Source: Acidobacteriota bacterium
Lineage (GTDB): Bacteria > Acidobacteriota > Vicinamibacteria > Vicinamibacterales > UBA823
Assembly: GCA_002730735.1 (NCBI GenBank)
Contig: PCAU01000001.1
Coordinates: forward strand, 86,925-150,924
Direction: 5' to 3'
Length of the DNA: 64,000 nt
The position numbers and the translations under genes were made by a program. Shown piece after piece: positions 17,084 to 26,477 of this stretch. The notes under the pieces are model-generated. The model was not told the origin of the DNA. It saw nothing but the letters and a program-made list of their open reading frames with translations, and ran no database searches. Position 1 is the first letter of the stretch. Each line of letters begins with the position of its first letter.

Positions 17084-19384
17084 TCAGAGTTCCAGCCAGC
17101 GTAAGCGTAGTGAGTTGGCAATCACTGAGAGCGAACTAAGTGTCATAGCCGCACCGGCCCAAATAGGACTGATGAGTAGTCCCGTGAACGGATACAGAAT
17201 ACCGGCGGCCACGGGCACACCCACGGCGTTGTAAACAAAGGCCAGAAACAGGTTCTGGCGAATGTTACGGAGGGTCCCTCGGCTGAGTCGCCGCGCACGT
17301 GCAATCGCTCGGAGGTCACCTTTTACAAGTGTGATCCCAGCCGATTCCATGGCCACATCAGTACCAGTGCCCATCGCAATCCCAACCGTAGCCTCGGCAA
17401 GTGCCGGAGCGTCGTTAATGCCGTCGCCGGCCATTGCAACCGTGTGACCATCTGATTGCAGTTCGGCGATGATTTGCCGTTTCGCATCTGGGAGAACACC
17501 GGCCCTGAACTCCTTGATGCCCAAAGTAGCAGCAACTGCCTGCGCGGTTAGTGCATTGTCGCCAGTAACCATGACCAACCGAAGGCCATCTTGGCGTAAC
17601 AGTTCAAGGGCTTCCGGAGTCGACGATTTCACTGGGTCGGTAACACTAAGAAGGCCTACAGCATGACCATTGACCGCTAGGAACATGACCGTTTGACCAT
17701 TACGCCGAACAGCAGCAGCACGGGCAGACAGCAACCCGATGTCGATCACGCGTTCGGCTAGTAATTCCCGGGTTCCAAGGGCGACTTGTTGACCATTAAT
17801 TGATCCAGTTACCCCACACCCTGGCACAGCCTGAAAATCAATCGCTGTGGGTAACGATAAGCCATCCATACGTGCCCGCGCCAACACCGCTGAGGCCAAG
17901 GGATGCTCACTGGCCTGTTCCAGTGCAGCCGAAAGCCGAACAACCTCAATTTCTGTAAAACCGTTGATTGCATAAACGTCGACAACCTTCGGCCGCCCCT
18001 CGGTTAGCGTGCCGGTTTTGTCCACCACTAATGTGTCAACGCGTTCCAGCGCCTCGAGTGCTTCAGCGTTCTTGATAAGAACACCTGCGCTCGCGCCGCG
18101 CCCGGTACCCACCATGATCGCCATCGGGGTAGCCAAGCCGAGCGCGCACGGGCACGCGATGATAAGGACGGCGACTGCGCTAACTAGAGCCAGCGCAAAA
18201 CGAGGTTCTGGCCCCCAGAGTCCCCAGCCGATGAATGCTGCAATTGATACCCCTACCACGCTTGGCACGAAGTACGTAGCCAAGCGGTCCGCAACCCGCT
18301 GTATCGGTGCTCGGCTACGCTGAGCGTCGGTCACTGTTCGCACTATCTGTGCTAAAAGCGTGTCACTACCAACTCGTTCCGCGAGCATCGTAAGCGCGCC
18401 CGTGCCGTTGATCGTGGCACCGATAAGTAAAGCCTTCGCCGACTTCTCTATTGGAATCGATTCCCCGGTAACCATTGACTCGTCAACGGCGCTCGTCCCA
18501 TCGACGACCACTCCGTCAACCGGAATCCTCTCACCCGGACGAATCCGTAATAGATCGCCGACCCGCACTGATGAAAGTGGAATGTCTTTCTCACTCCCAT
18601 CGCGGATCACACGCGCGGTCTTCGGTGTCAGACCGAGTAGTGCACGAATCGCAGCCCCCGTCTGACTGCGTGCCCGCCCCTCAAGCATTTGCCCCAACAA
18701 GACGAGCACGGTGATCGCCACCGCTGTATCGAAGTATGGCTCAACACCGGCTTCGCCATGGAATCCATTGGGAAACCACTCCGGCACTACTGTTGCAACA
18801 AGGCTATAGAGGTAGGACGACCCGACGCCGAGCGCGATCAGCGTGAACATGTTTGGGCTGACGTTCACAATCGACATCCATGCTCGCTGGTAAAACGGCC
18901 AGCCAGCCCAAAGTACAACGGGTGATGCAAGTATCAATTGCAGCCAGTTGTTCATCCGGCTACCGGTAACACCCGACACGCTCAGGTTGAACACCATCTC
19001 ACCCATGGCTAGTAACAACACCGGCAATCCGAGTGCAACGCCCAACCAAAAACGCCGAGTAATATTGATAGCCTCAGGGTCTGGTGGCGCTTCGACCGTA
19101 ACAACTAGGGGTTCTAGTGCCATGCCGCATCGCGGACAGGCCCCTGGCCGGTCCTCAGACACCTCAGGGTCCATTGGACAAATGTAGCTACCCGCCGCGG
19201 AAACGGCCTCCACTTCCGACTGTTCCCCTAGCGGCTTTAGGTACTGTTCTGGGTCAGAAAGAAACTTATCGCGACAATGGCCGCAGCAGAACCCATAGCG
19301 GCTTCCGGCGTACTCAGCAATGTGGGGTGTGGCCGCTAAGTCGACTGACATCCCACAAACAGGATCATGTCCATTCATTGGCAT
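17084..19384 (-). CDS. Copper-type heavy-metal P1B-ATPase with YHS and HMBD N-terminal domains
   Basis: 766 residues. An N-terminal YHS-like domain carries metal-ligand cysteines (HDPVCGMSVD ... YGFCCGHCRDKFL, residues 5-45). It is followed by a heavy-metal-binding domain (YICPMDPEVSEDRPGACPRCGM, about 67-88 as a whole). Eight helices surround the membrane metal site CPCALGLATP. Cytoplasmic motifs are complete: TGES in VTGESIPIEK, DKTGTLTEGRPK with the phosphorylated Asp, HPLASAV in the nucleotide domain and GDGINDAPALAEA. The CPC motif plus YHS/HMBD points to CopA/CopB-like copper (or silver) export. No MerR or CsoR regulator gene is adjacent. Confidence 0.92.
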   Translation of the reverse strand: MPMNGHDPVCGMSVDLAATPHIAEYAGSRYGFCCGHCRDKFLSDPEQYLKPLGEQSEVEAVSAAGSYICPMDPEVSEDRPGACPRCGMALEPLVVTVEAPPDPEAINITRRFWLGVALGLPVLLLAMGEMVFNLSVSGVTGSRMNNWLQLILASPVVLWAGWPFYQRAWMSIVNVSPNMFTLIALGVGSSYLYSLVATVVPEWFPNGFHGEAGVEPYFDTAVAITVLVLLGQMLEGRARSQTGAAIRALLGLTPKTARVIRDGSEKDIPLSSVRVGDLLRIRPGERIPVDGVVVDGTSAVDESMVTGESIPIEKSAKALLIGATINGTGALTMLAERVGSDTLLAQIVRTVTDAQRSRAPIQRVADRLATYFVPSVVGVSIAAFIGWGLWGPEPRFALALVSAVAVLIIACPCALGLATPMAIMVGTGRGASAGVLIKNAEALEALERVDTLVVDKTGTLTEGRPKVVDVYAINGFTEIEVVRLSAALEQASEHPLASAVLARARMDGLSLPTAIDFQAVPGCGVTGSINGQQVALGTRELLAERVIDIGLLSARAAAVRRNGQTVMFLAVNGHAVGLLSVTDPVKSSTPEALELLRQDGLRLVMVTGDNALTAQAVAATLGIKEFRAGVLPDAKRQIIAELQSDGHTVAMAGDGINDAPALAEATVGIAMGTGTDVAMESAGITLVKGDLRAIARARRLSRGTLRNIRQNLFLAFVYNAVGVPVAAGILYPFTGLLISPIWAGAAMTLSSLSVIANSLRLRWLEL

Positions 19385-19498
19385 TTCTCACGCACTGGGT
19401 CCATCATACTCTGCGGCCGCATCACCTTGCGTGGTTTCCAAGGGCGCCCTGCTCGTGCATCTGCTCACAGGGATGTGTACGATATACATGGGTGAAAG

Positions 19499-20800
19499 TT
19501 GAAAGCAGTTCTCCGCCGTCTATTCGCGCGCAGCCTCGCTAGGCTAGACCTACACGAAGTCCTACACCGACGGGTCGGTCTAACAGGACCGTTCTTGACC
19601 GTGGACGATGATGCAATCGATCTCCGCCAAGTCGAACGCATTATCGTGATCGCGATCGGCAAGGCGGCGTCGTCGATGACCGCATCGGTCGCGAAACTCC
19701 TAGCTCCGCGAACGTTCGACGGCATCGTCGTCACTACGAACGCGCCTGAAACACCGATTCCTGGCTGTGAGTGGTACATCGGAGGGCATCCGCTACCTAA
19801 TACGCGCAGCTTTGACGCGGGCGCTGCAGTGATAAATTGCCTCAAGCAGGTAGGCCCTAGGGACCTAGTCATTTATCTGCTTTCAGGAGGAGGCTCCGCG
19901 CTCTTCGAACAGCCGATTGACGGGCTCAACTTAGAGGACACTAGAGCGTTGAACAAGTTACTGGTAACCGCTGGACCCGCGATCGCTGACGTCAACGTTA
20001 TCCGGAAACACGTATCGCGTGTCAAAGGTGGGCAACTGACCGCACTCGCTGGACAGGCACAACAACTGACGTTCTACGTTTCCGACGTGCCCGACAACGA
20101 CCCCTCACTAATCGCCTCTGGGCCGACTATGCCAGACCCATCAACTGTAGCTGACTGCCACGCAATTCTGAAAAACACGAAGTTATTCGATCAGATGCCG
20201 ATCGCCGTGAGGAAACTCTTCGAAAATAACCAAGTCCCTGAAACACCGAAGCCGGGATCGCCAGAATTCTCGACAAGCCGATGGTACCGCCTGTTAGGCT
20301 CAACCGAAGCGGTAAAGACGCTGGCGGATGAAACGCGGGCCCTCGGGTGGCAAGTAATGATTGATGTTGCAGTGCGTGATAACTGGCCACTTGAGCGCAC
20401 TGTTGAGCATTTGCTCACGGCGGTCGACCACGTTCGCCAAGCGCACCCACTAAGTCCAGTGGCCATTGTCAACGGAGGTGAGTTTTCTTGCCCGGTCACA
20501 AACCCGCTTGGTCTCGGTGGTCGGAATCAGGCGTTTGTTCTGGCTTGCGTACCGCGGATTGCTGGACGGTCGATAGCGGTGCTAAGTGCTGGCACTGATG
20601 GAATCGATGGCTCATCCCCAGCTGCAGGTGCCGTTGCTGACGGCGGGTCGCTCTCCCGTGCAGAGAGCACTGGACTCCACCACAACACCTATCTCCGTCG
20701 TGCTGACTCCCACCAGTTCTTCGAACAGCTCGGGGACACGATCACCACTGGACCAACTGGCCACAACGTCCGTGATCTCAGGCTGCTTGTCGCTTGGTAG
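19499..20800 (+). CDS. Glycerate 2-kinase (GckA/MOFRL family)
   Basis: 433 residues from a TTG at 19499, the only start codon that keeps the family N-terminus; no strong ribosome site is seen. The N-terminal DUF4147 domain contains VIAIGKAASSM, YIGGHPLPNTRSFDAG, YLLSGGGSALFEQP and IRKHVSRVKGGQL, the nucleotide/substrate region of class II glycerate kinases. The C-terminal MOFRL domain shows GLGGRNQAFVLA and AGTDGIDGSSPAAGAV. It phosphorylates D-glycerate to 2-phosphoglycerate in the cytoplasm, as in serine-cycle or glycolate/hydroxypyruvate metabolism; no other gene of such a route is adjacent. Confidence 0.92.
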   Translation: MKAVLRRLFARSLARLDLHEVLHRRVGLTGPFLTVDDDAIDLRQVERIIVIAIGKAASSMTASVAKLLAPRTFDGIVVTTNAPETPIPGCEWYIGGHPLPNTRSFDAGAAVINCLKQVGPRDLVIYLLSGGGSALFEQPIDGLNLEDTRALNKLLVTAGPAIADVNVIRKHVSRVKGGQLTALAGQAQQLTFYVSDVPDNDPSLIASGPTMPDPSTVADCHAILKNTKLFDQMPIAVRKLFENNQVPETPKPGSPEFSTSRWYRLLGSTEAVKTLADETRALGWQVMIDVAVRDNWPLERTVEHLLTAVDHVRQAHPLSPVAIVNGGEFSCPVTNPLGLGGRNQAFVLACVPRIAGRSIAVLSAGTDGIDGSSPAAGAVADGGSLSRAESTGLHHNTYLRRADSHQFFEQLGDTITTGPTGHNVRDLRLLVAW

Positions 20801-20822
20801 AGTAATTCCACGATCCCGTGCG

Positions 20823-21257
20823 TTACTTGAATAGATCATCAAAGGCCTGCTTGGCGCTCGATGGACCCCTCTTGGAATGGGTCTGGCGCTCCACAGTCAC
20901 TCGTGGTTCATAGTAGGTACAGTTGTTCAGGCCATCCTTTGGAGTAATACGGGCTGTCACCGGCTGTGAACATTCAAAGCGACTACTGGGGTCGAACCAA
21001 GCACATTGTGCACAAGTGTGCAGTGCTGACCCACACCGAGAACAAGTCGCGCCATCACCAATCGGCTGGTCCAGTAGACCTCCGCATTTCGCGCAGCGGA
21101 TTACATCGTGAAATCCGGGCATGTTCGGCGCCTTTGGTCTCACCGGAAGTTGGCCGCGAGCCTCCCCGGACTTCGGCTTGGAACCAGAACGTTTAGACCG
21201 CGATGGAGATGGTTCGTCGTCTTGGTAGCCGCGTTGCTTATACTTGCGGTCGCTCAT
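20823..21257 (-). CDS. Zinc-ribbon protein of unknown function
   Basis: 144 residues. The first 50 are very basic and Ser/Lys-rich (RSKRSGSKPKSG). Two zinc-knuckle pairs follow: CAKCGG and CSRCGS form one ribbon, then CAQCAWFDPSSRFECSQP a second Cys cluster, and CTYYEPR. The C-terminus ends in FDDLFK. The pattern suggests a small zinc-stabilised nucleic-acid or protein-binding factor. I recognise it only as a type of conserved hypothetical found in Acidobacteria, and I assign no function. It converges on the glycerate kinase gene, 22 bases apart. Confidence 0.7.
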   Translation of the reverse strand: MSDRKYKQRGYQDDEPSPSRSKRSGSKPKSGEARGQLPVRPKAPNMPGFHDVIRCAKCGGLLDQPIGDGATCSRCGSALHTCAQCAWFDPSSRFECSQPVTARITPKDGLNNCTYYEPRVTVERQTHSKRGPSSAKQAFDDLFK

Positions 21258-21494
21258 CGTCCACCCTTCCTGTTGTCACGGTGAAGCTGTAACACTGATG
21301 GGGAAACTAGCTGCAATCTCTATCATCCCGCATCATCGTTTCATTTTTCATGCAACTCAAGTGAGAAATGCCTACGAATTTCTTGATGGTTCTGTCGTGT
21401 TTCTGATGTCCCTGGGGTGTAATCTCCGACCAATCCATGACCCGAGGCCTTACGCTAGTCGCCAAAGACGGGATATGATGTCCTGAGTCATTCA

Positions 21495-24251
21495 ATGCCC
21501 GTACGGGCTGAGGTGCCCATGATTCCTAGAATGCCGATCGTCGTCGCAGGGGTGTTGCTCTTTTTGGTAGTGCCATTCTTCGCCGGCTTCTACACCGATT
21601 GGATTTGGTTTCAGCAGGTCGGTTTCGACCAACTGTTCATTCGCACACTGAGCTCAAAGTTAATCCTCGGTGGTGCTGTCTTTGCAATAGCCTTTAGCGT
21701 GCTGCTCGGCGGACTGAGATATGCGCTACGGGACATGACTAAGCCCTACCTGACGCTCGGGGGTGGGCCAGAGGTGCAACCGCTAATCATCGACCGGAAA
21801 GGGCTCCAGTTGATCGCGGCCGGAGTGTCCGGGCTCGCCGCGCTGTTCATGGGAGTTTTTGCATCCAGTCAATGGATGGTTTGGCTTCAGTATCAGCACG
21901 CCACGCCTTTCGGTGAGGTGGACCCACTGCTCGGCCGGGACATCGCTTTCTATGTGTTCCAACTGCCGTTTCTCGACTTTATTCGGAATCTGCTTGTCAG
22001 CGTTGTCGTTCTGAGTCTCGCCAGCGCCACGGCGGCATACATTTTGTCAGGTGCGGTCGGTTTTGAGCCACAAGCTGGTCTCAAGATCAGTCGGGGGGCG
22101 CGTCAGCACCTATCGCTACTCATCGCCGCGCTTCTGCTACTACTAGCATGGGGCGCCTCACTTGATGTGCCTCGAACATTATTGACGCCAGCGGGTGTTA
22201 TCCAAGGCGCGTCCTACGCCGATGTCGAGGCCCGGATACCGATGTTAAAGCTCCTTGTTGCAGTGGCCCTGCTCGGTGCCAGCTTGGCGACCTACCAAGC
22301 GTTCTCACCGAAACAGTGGCCGGTGCCGCTTGCAGTTGTCTTGTATATCGCGGTGTCAGCAGGTGGAACTGGTTACGGTGCCCTTATTCAGCGGATCGTT
22401 GTCACGCCGAATGAACAAGAAAGGGAAGCACCCTACATCGAGTTCAACGTCGCAGCCACCCGGAAGGCATTTGCGCTCGAGGGGATTGACGCGCGAGAAC
22501 TTTCCGGCGATGCGACACTTACACGAAGTGATATTGAGGCAAATCCTGAAACGATCAACAACGTTAGACTGTGGGATCATGGACCGTTGCTGGACACGTT
22601 CGGTCAGATTCAGGCCATCCGCTCGTACTACGATTTCGCCTCGGTCGACAATGACCGCTATGTAATCAACGGCGAATATCGCCAAACCATGCTCTCAAGT
22701 CGGGAACTAAACTCAAATAGTCTATCCAACCGCACGTGGCCGAATGAGCGACTGGTGTTCACACACGGATACGGCCTGGCCCTCGGCCCAGTGAATCAGG
22801 TCACAGCCGAAGGCCTGCCGGTGCTCTTCCTTAAGGATTTACCGCCGAGCTCGGCAGTGGACCTGTCGATCGAAGAACCGAGTGTCTATTTCGGGGAGCT
22901 GGCGAACGACTATGTGATCGTCAATACCAACACACGAGAATTCCACTATCCAGAAGGTGATGACAACGTTTATACCGAATACGTGGGTGATGGCGGCGTC
23001 CCAATCGGCGGGCTATTCCACAAGATGTTATTCAGCTTACGGTTCCGCGCGTTCAACGTGCTAATCAGCAGGCAGCTGACACCCGATAGTCGGATCCTCA
23101 TCCACCGGAATATCAGCGATCGCGTAGAAGCGCTCGCGCCGTTCCTGATGTACGACCGTGATCCGTATATGGTGATTTCAGAAGGCCGGTTGTTCTGGAT
23201 CATCGATGCCTACACCGTGACCGATAACTATCCGTATTCGACTCAGGCAATTCGGACCCTCAACTATATCCGTAACTCGGTGAAGATCGTCATCGATGCG
23301 TATAACGGTACTACTACCTATTATCTAGCTGACGCTGACGACCCAATCGCGGCAACAATCAGCAAGATCTTTCCAGAGTTATTCACACCTCTCGAGACGA
23401 TGTCGACCGATCTTCGCAGCCATGTCCGTTATCCCCAGGACATCTTCACGCTGCAAACAGCAATGTTCTCGACTTACCATATGACTAATCCGGCAGTCTT
23501 TTACAACAAGGAAGACCAGTGGGATGTGCCGGCGATCGAAAGTGACGGACGCACAGCTCAGATGGAGCCGTACTACACCATCATGAAACTGCCGGGCGAG
23601 CAGGACGCCGAATTCATTCAGATGCTGCCGTTTACACCACGTCGGAAGAACAATCTTGCAGCGTGGATGGTCGCACGGAGCGACGGAGAACACTACGGCA
23701 AACTCATGGTGTTCCAGTTCCCTAAACAGAAGCTCATTTTTGGCCCACAGCAGATCGTCTCTCGAATTAACCAAGACGAAGATATTTCACCACAGCTCAC
23801 CCTCTGGAACCAGCAGGGTTCGCAGGTAATTCAAGGCACGCTCCTAGTCGTGCCGATCGAGGAGTCGCTTCTCTATATCCGACCACTCTACCTACGGGCG
23901 GCCGACGGGCAGATTCCCGAACTCAAGCGCGTCATCGTCGCTTATCAGAACCAGATCGTGATGGAAGAAACTCTCGCTTTGGCGCTCAACCGTCTGTTTG
24001 GCGTGCGTACTCCCGATGGGCTCCTAGCAGCTACCACCTCGGACAGCCTTACAGTTGGGTCCTCCAATCCGACCTCGTCAGAGACAGCACCTGACCCGTC
24101 GATTAGCATTCCGACCCTGTTGGCCGAGGCACTGCAGCAACTTGAACGGGCGCTTGAGGCACAACGTGAGGGGGATTGGAGCCGCTACGGTTCTGAACTT
24201 AATCAGCTTCGTCAATTCTTGGAGCAATATTCAGCCTCGGGCGGTGGGTAG
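21495..24251 (+). CDS. UPF0182 family large membrane protein
   Basis: 918 residues. Seven N-terminal helices (residues about 15-300) include VAGVLLFLVVPFFAGF followed by YTDWIWFQQVGFDQLF, the family hallmark, and GRDIAFYVFQLPFLDF. A large soluble C-terminal region contains PYIEFNVAATRKAF, NNVRLWDHGPLLDTFGQIQAIRSYY, RTWPNERLVFTHGYGLALGPVN and MVISEGRLFWIIDAYTVTDNYPYS. It ends with a short acidic helix with AAEALQQL-type repeats. Function is unknown for the whole family (COG1615). The gene is monocistronic here. Confidence 0.93.
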   Translation: MPVRAEVPMIPRMPIVVAGVLLFLVVPFFAGFYTDWIWFQQVGFDQLFIRTLSSKLILGGAVFAIAFSVLLGGLRYALRDMTKPYLTLGGGPEVQPLIIDRKGLQLIAAGVSGLAALFMGVFASSQWMVWLQYQHATPFGEVDPLLGRDIAFYVFQLPFLDFIRNLLVSVVVLSLASATAAYILSGAVGFEPQAGLKISRGARQHLSLLIAALLLLLAWGASLDVPRTLLTPAGVIQGASYADVEARIPMLKLLVAVALLGASLATYQAFSPKQWPVPLAVVLYIAVSAGGTGYGALIQRIVVTPNEQEREAPYIEFNVAATRKAFALEGIDARELSGDATLTRSDIEANPETINNVRLWDHGPLLDTFGQIQAIRSYYDFASVDNDRYVINGEYRQTMLSSRELNSNSLSNRTWPNERLVFTHGYGLALGPVNQVTAEGLPVLFLKDLPPSSAVDLSIEEPSVYFGELANDYVIVNTNTREFHYPEGDDNVYTEYVGDGGVPIGGLFHKMLFSLRFRAFNVLISRQLTPDSRILIHRNISDRVEALAPFLMYDRDPYMVISEGRLFWIIDAYTVTDNYPYSTQAIRTLNYIRNSVKIVIDAYNGTTTYYLADADDPIAATISKIFPELFTPLETMSTDLRSHVRYPQDIFTLQTAMFSTYHMTNPAVFYNKEDQWDVPAIESDGRTAQMEPYYTIMKLPGEQDAEFIQMLPFTPRRKNNLAAWMVARSDGEHYGKLMVFQFPKQKLIFGPQQIVSRINQDEDISPQLTLWNQQGSQVIQGTLLVVPIEESLLYIRPLYLRAADGQIPELKRVIVAYQNQIVMEETLALALNRLFGVRTPDGLLAATTSDSLTVGSSNPTSSETAPDPSISIPTLLAEALQQLERALEAQREGDWSRYGSELNQLRQFLEQYSASGGG

Positions 24252-24343
24252 AGATTCAACTGCTCTTAATCGGACGCTCGCTGAGTCGTTTGACCCACCT
24301 CGACAGTCCGTTTCACATCATTGCTCCCGTCCAGGGTGCATGG

Positions 24344-24352
24344 TGTTAGAAT
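24344..24352 (+). promoter_or_regulatory. Extended -10 promoter for the amidohydrolase gene
   Basis: TGTTAGAAT is an extended -10 element (TGn plus TAGAAT, 5 of 6). The nearest -35-like element (TTGCTC) is 20 bases upstream of the hexamer and weak. The predicted start is about 20 bases before the AUG, leaving just enough room for the AGGAGG at 24369-24374. Confidence 0.5.
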
Positions 24353-24379
24353 CCGCCCCTGACCTATCAGGAGGGGCTA

Positions 24380-25681
24380 ATGACATCCGGGCAAACCAAA
24401 CTTTTTTTGTGCACCCTGGCCGGGCTGGCACTGACCGGTTGCGTGGAACCAGCGGTTGAACCCGTACCAGGCCTTAAGGCCTTCGCCGGTGCACGTATTA
24501 TCGACGGCAATGGCACCACGATCGAGAATGGCATTCTAGTCGTCCGAGACGGTCGTGTCGAAGCGGTCGGAGCGTCCGACTCTGTGTCCGTACCGGCTGG
24601 TGCCGAACAACTTGATCTAACGGGCCGAACGATCATTCCGGGTTTCATTAATAGTCATGGTCACGTCGGCGCTACTAGGGGACTCGAGTCAAACCCTGAG
24701 TTGTACACCCGTGGTAACTTGCTGCATCAGTTGGAACTGTATGCCCGCTACGGCGTCACCACGGTCTTTAGTCTCGGCGGCGATGATCAGGCAGGTGTCA
24801 CTCTCCGCGATGAACAGGATTTATCACTCGATCGAAGTCGGCTATTCGTTGCTGGCCCGGTTGTTAACGGCGCAACGGCGGAAGATGTTGAGCCCCTCGT
24901 CGACGAAATCGCTGGAATGGGAGCCGACATAATCAAGATCCGTGTCGACGATAATCTCGGGTCTACCACTAAGATGCCGGAAGAGGCGTGGCGTGCTGTG
25001 ATTGAACGAGCACACGAACATGGCCTACGAGTAGCTGCACACGTGTTCTACCTAGATGATGCGAAAAAGCTAGTCGAGGCCAACGTCGATTTTCTCGCCC
25101 ACAGTGTTCGGGACACGGACGTCGACCAGGAACTGATTGACGGCATGCTTGAGCGAGACGTGTGCCTAAGTCCAACACTGATGCGCGAGGTTTCAACATT
25201 CGTTTACGAATCACGGCCTGACTTCTTCGACGACCCTTTCTTCCTTCGGGCCACCGACCCCAATGTGATCATTGGGCTCGAGGATCCCGTTCGCCAAGCG
25301 CGGATTCAAGATAGCGAGAGTGCTCAAGGGTATAAAGCAGCGCTTGAAGTGGCAATGCGGAATGTCAAAGCGCTGTCTGACGCTGGAGTGCATATCGCAT
25401 TCGGCACTGACACAGGTCCGGTCGGCCGCTTCCAAGGTTATTTCGAACAGCTCGAACTCGAGCGGATGGTTGAAGCCGGCTTAACTCCTTTACAGGCACT
25501 CGTTTCTGCTACTGGTGACGCCGCGGGGTGCATGGAGGTTAGCGAGGACCTGGGCACTCTGGCGATGGGTAACTGGGCAGATTTCGTGGTGCTGTCGGCG
25601 AACCCGCTGGACGATATCCTTAACACGCGATCGATTGAATCAGTTTGGATCGCAGGAAATCTTGTCCCAACCGTCGGTTGA
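24380..25681 (+). CDS. Amidohydrolase family lipoprotein (imidazolonepropionase-like)
   Basis: 433 residues; AGGAGG lies 5 bases before the ATG. A lipoprotein signal ends in LTGC (Cys21), so the enzyme is anchored outside the cytoplasm. The TIM-barrel metallohydrolase core shows HGH in FINSHGHVGATRG, the bridging lysine region ADIIKIRVDD, a histidine in AAHVFYLDD and another in DFLAHSVRD, and the catalytic aspartate in AFGTDTGPVGRF. The composite domain frames both ends (IIDGNGTTIENGILVVRDGRV; GTLAMGNWADFVVLSANPLDDI). Substrate is unknown; many such lipoproteins act as dipeptidases or cyclic imidases. Confidence 0.9.
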   Translation: MTSGQTKLFLCTLAGLALTGCVEPAVEPVPGLKAFAGARIIDGNGTTIENGILVVRDGRVEAVGASDSVSVPAGAEQLDLTGRTIIPGFINSHGHVGATRGLESNPELYTRGNLLHQLELYARYGVTTVFSLGGDDQAGVTLRDEQDLSLDRSRLFVAGPVVNGATAEDVEPLVDEIAGMGADIIKIRVDDNLGSTTKMPEEAWRAVIERAHEHGLRVAAHVFYLDDAKKLVEANVDFLAHSVRDTDVDQELIDGMLERDVCLSPTLMREVSTFVYESRPDFFDDPFFLRATDPNVIIGLEDPVRQARIQDSESAQGYKAALEVAMRNVKALSDAGVHIAFGTDTGPVGRFQGYFEQLELERMVEAGLTPLQALVSATGDAAGCMEVSEDLGTLAMGNWADFVVLSANPLDDILNTRSIESVWIAGNLVPTVG

Positions 25682-25844
25682 GCGGCTTCTTCAATCGCTG
25701 CCGAACGAGGTCTCGTTCACGGTTAAGAAGGCCGGGGGGCGTAGATCCTTCTCAGAAGGACTCGTGAATCCTAGAAGCTTTTGTTGTCTCTTCATCTGCC
25801 CAAATCCCTAAACTCACGGATAACCCAAGGAGACATCGGAAACA

Positions 25845-26477
25845 GTGACGGCAAGGCGCTCAGTCGCGGTTGCGTTGTACCGTGCACTTGCCAAAGACCC
25901 TTTCTACCGTACGATCGCAGGCGCCCAGCATCGAGACACACCGGCATTCAAAACTGCACTTGTGCAGTATTTCGAATACGCCTTGGACGAAGCTGAGGCA
26001 ATCGGCAAGTTGGTCGTGGACGAAGGGCAGCTCGGTGCCGCCGCTTGGTTTCTCCCGATAGCGCCCGGGATCACGCAGGAGGCAAAAATCCGGAAAGAGC
26101 GAGCGCTTCACGAAGTGCTTAGCGAAGCCGGACTGGTCACCTATCAACGGATTACTGAATTTATGAGCCAGCGGTCACGGGTCTGCATCCCGGCGGATGC
26201 ATGGTATCTGTCGATTGTTGGCATCACACCGAAAGCACAAGGGAAGGGGCTGGGGCGAAAATTGCTCGAGCCAACGCTCACCGAAGCTGACGAGGCCAAG
26301 GCCGTCTGTTATCTTGAAACGTTCAGCATGCGCAACGTAACGTTCTACACTCGGCTTGGGTTCGACGTTATTGGTATGCCCCACGAACCAACAACCGGGG
26401 CCCACTATGCAATCATGGTGCGTCGCCCAAGCCCTGATTCTTCCAATATCGCTCCAGACCTAGCCAGCACAATCTGA
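25845..26477 (+). CDS. GNAT family N-acetyltransferase
   Basis: 210 residues from a GTG with AAGGAG upstream. The acetyl-CoA pyrophosphate loop is in LSIVGITPKAQGKGLGRKLLEP (motif A, Q/RxxGxG/A form QGKGLG). It is followed by CYLETFSMRNVTFYTRLGFDVIG (motif B). The N-terminal half (RALAKDPFYRTIAGAQH ... YFEYALDEAEA) resembles puromycin acetyltransferase-like GNATs with an extended first domain. Acceptor substrate unknown. The last 65 bases overlap the 3' end of the convergent MBL-fold gene. Confidence 0.85.
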   Translation: MTARRSVAVALYRALAKDPFYRTIAGAQHRDTPAFKTALVQYFEYALDEAEAIGKLVVDEGQLGAAAWFLPIAPGITQEAKIRKERALHEVLSEAGLVTYQRITEFMSQRSRVCIPADAWYLSIVGITPKAQGKGLGRKLLEPTLTEADEAKAVCYLETFSMRNVTFYTRLGFDVIGMPHEPTTGAHYAIMVRRPSPDSSNIAPDLASTI

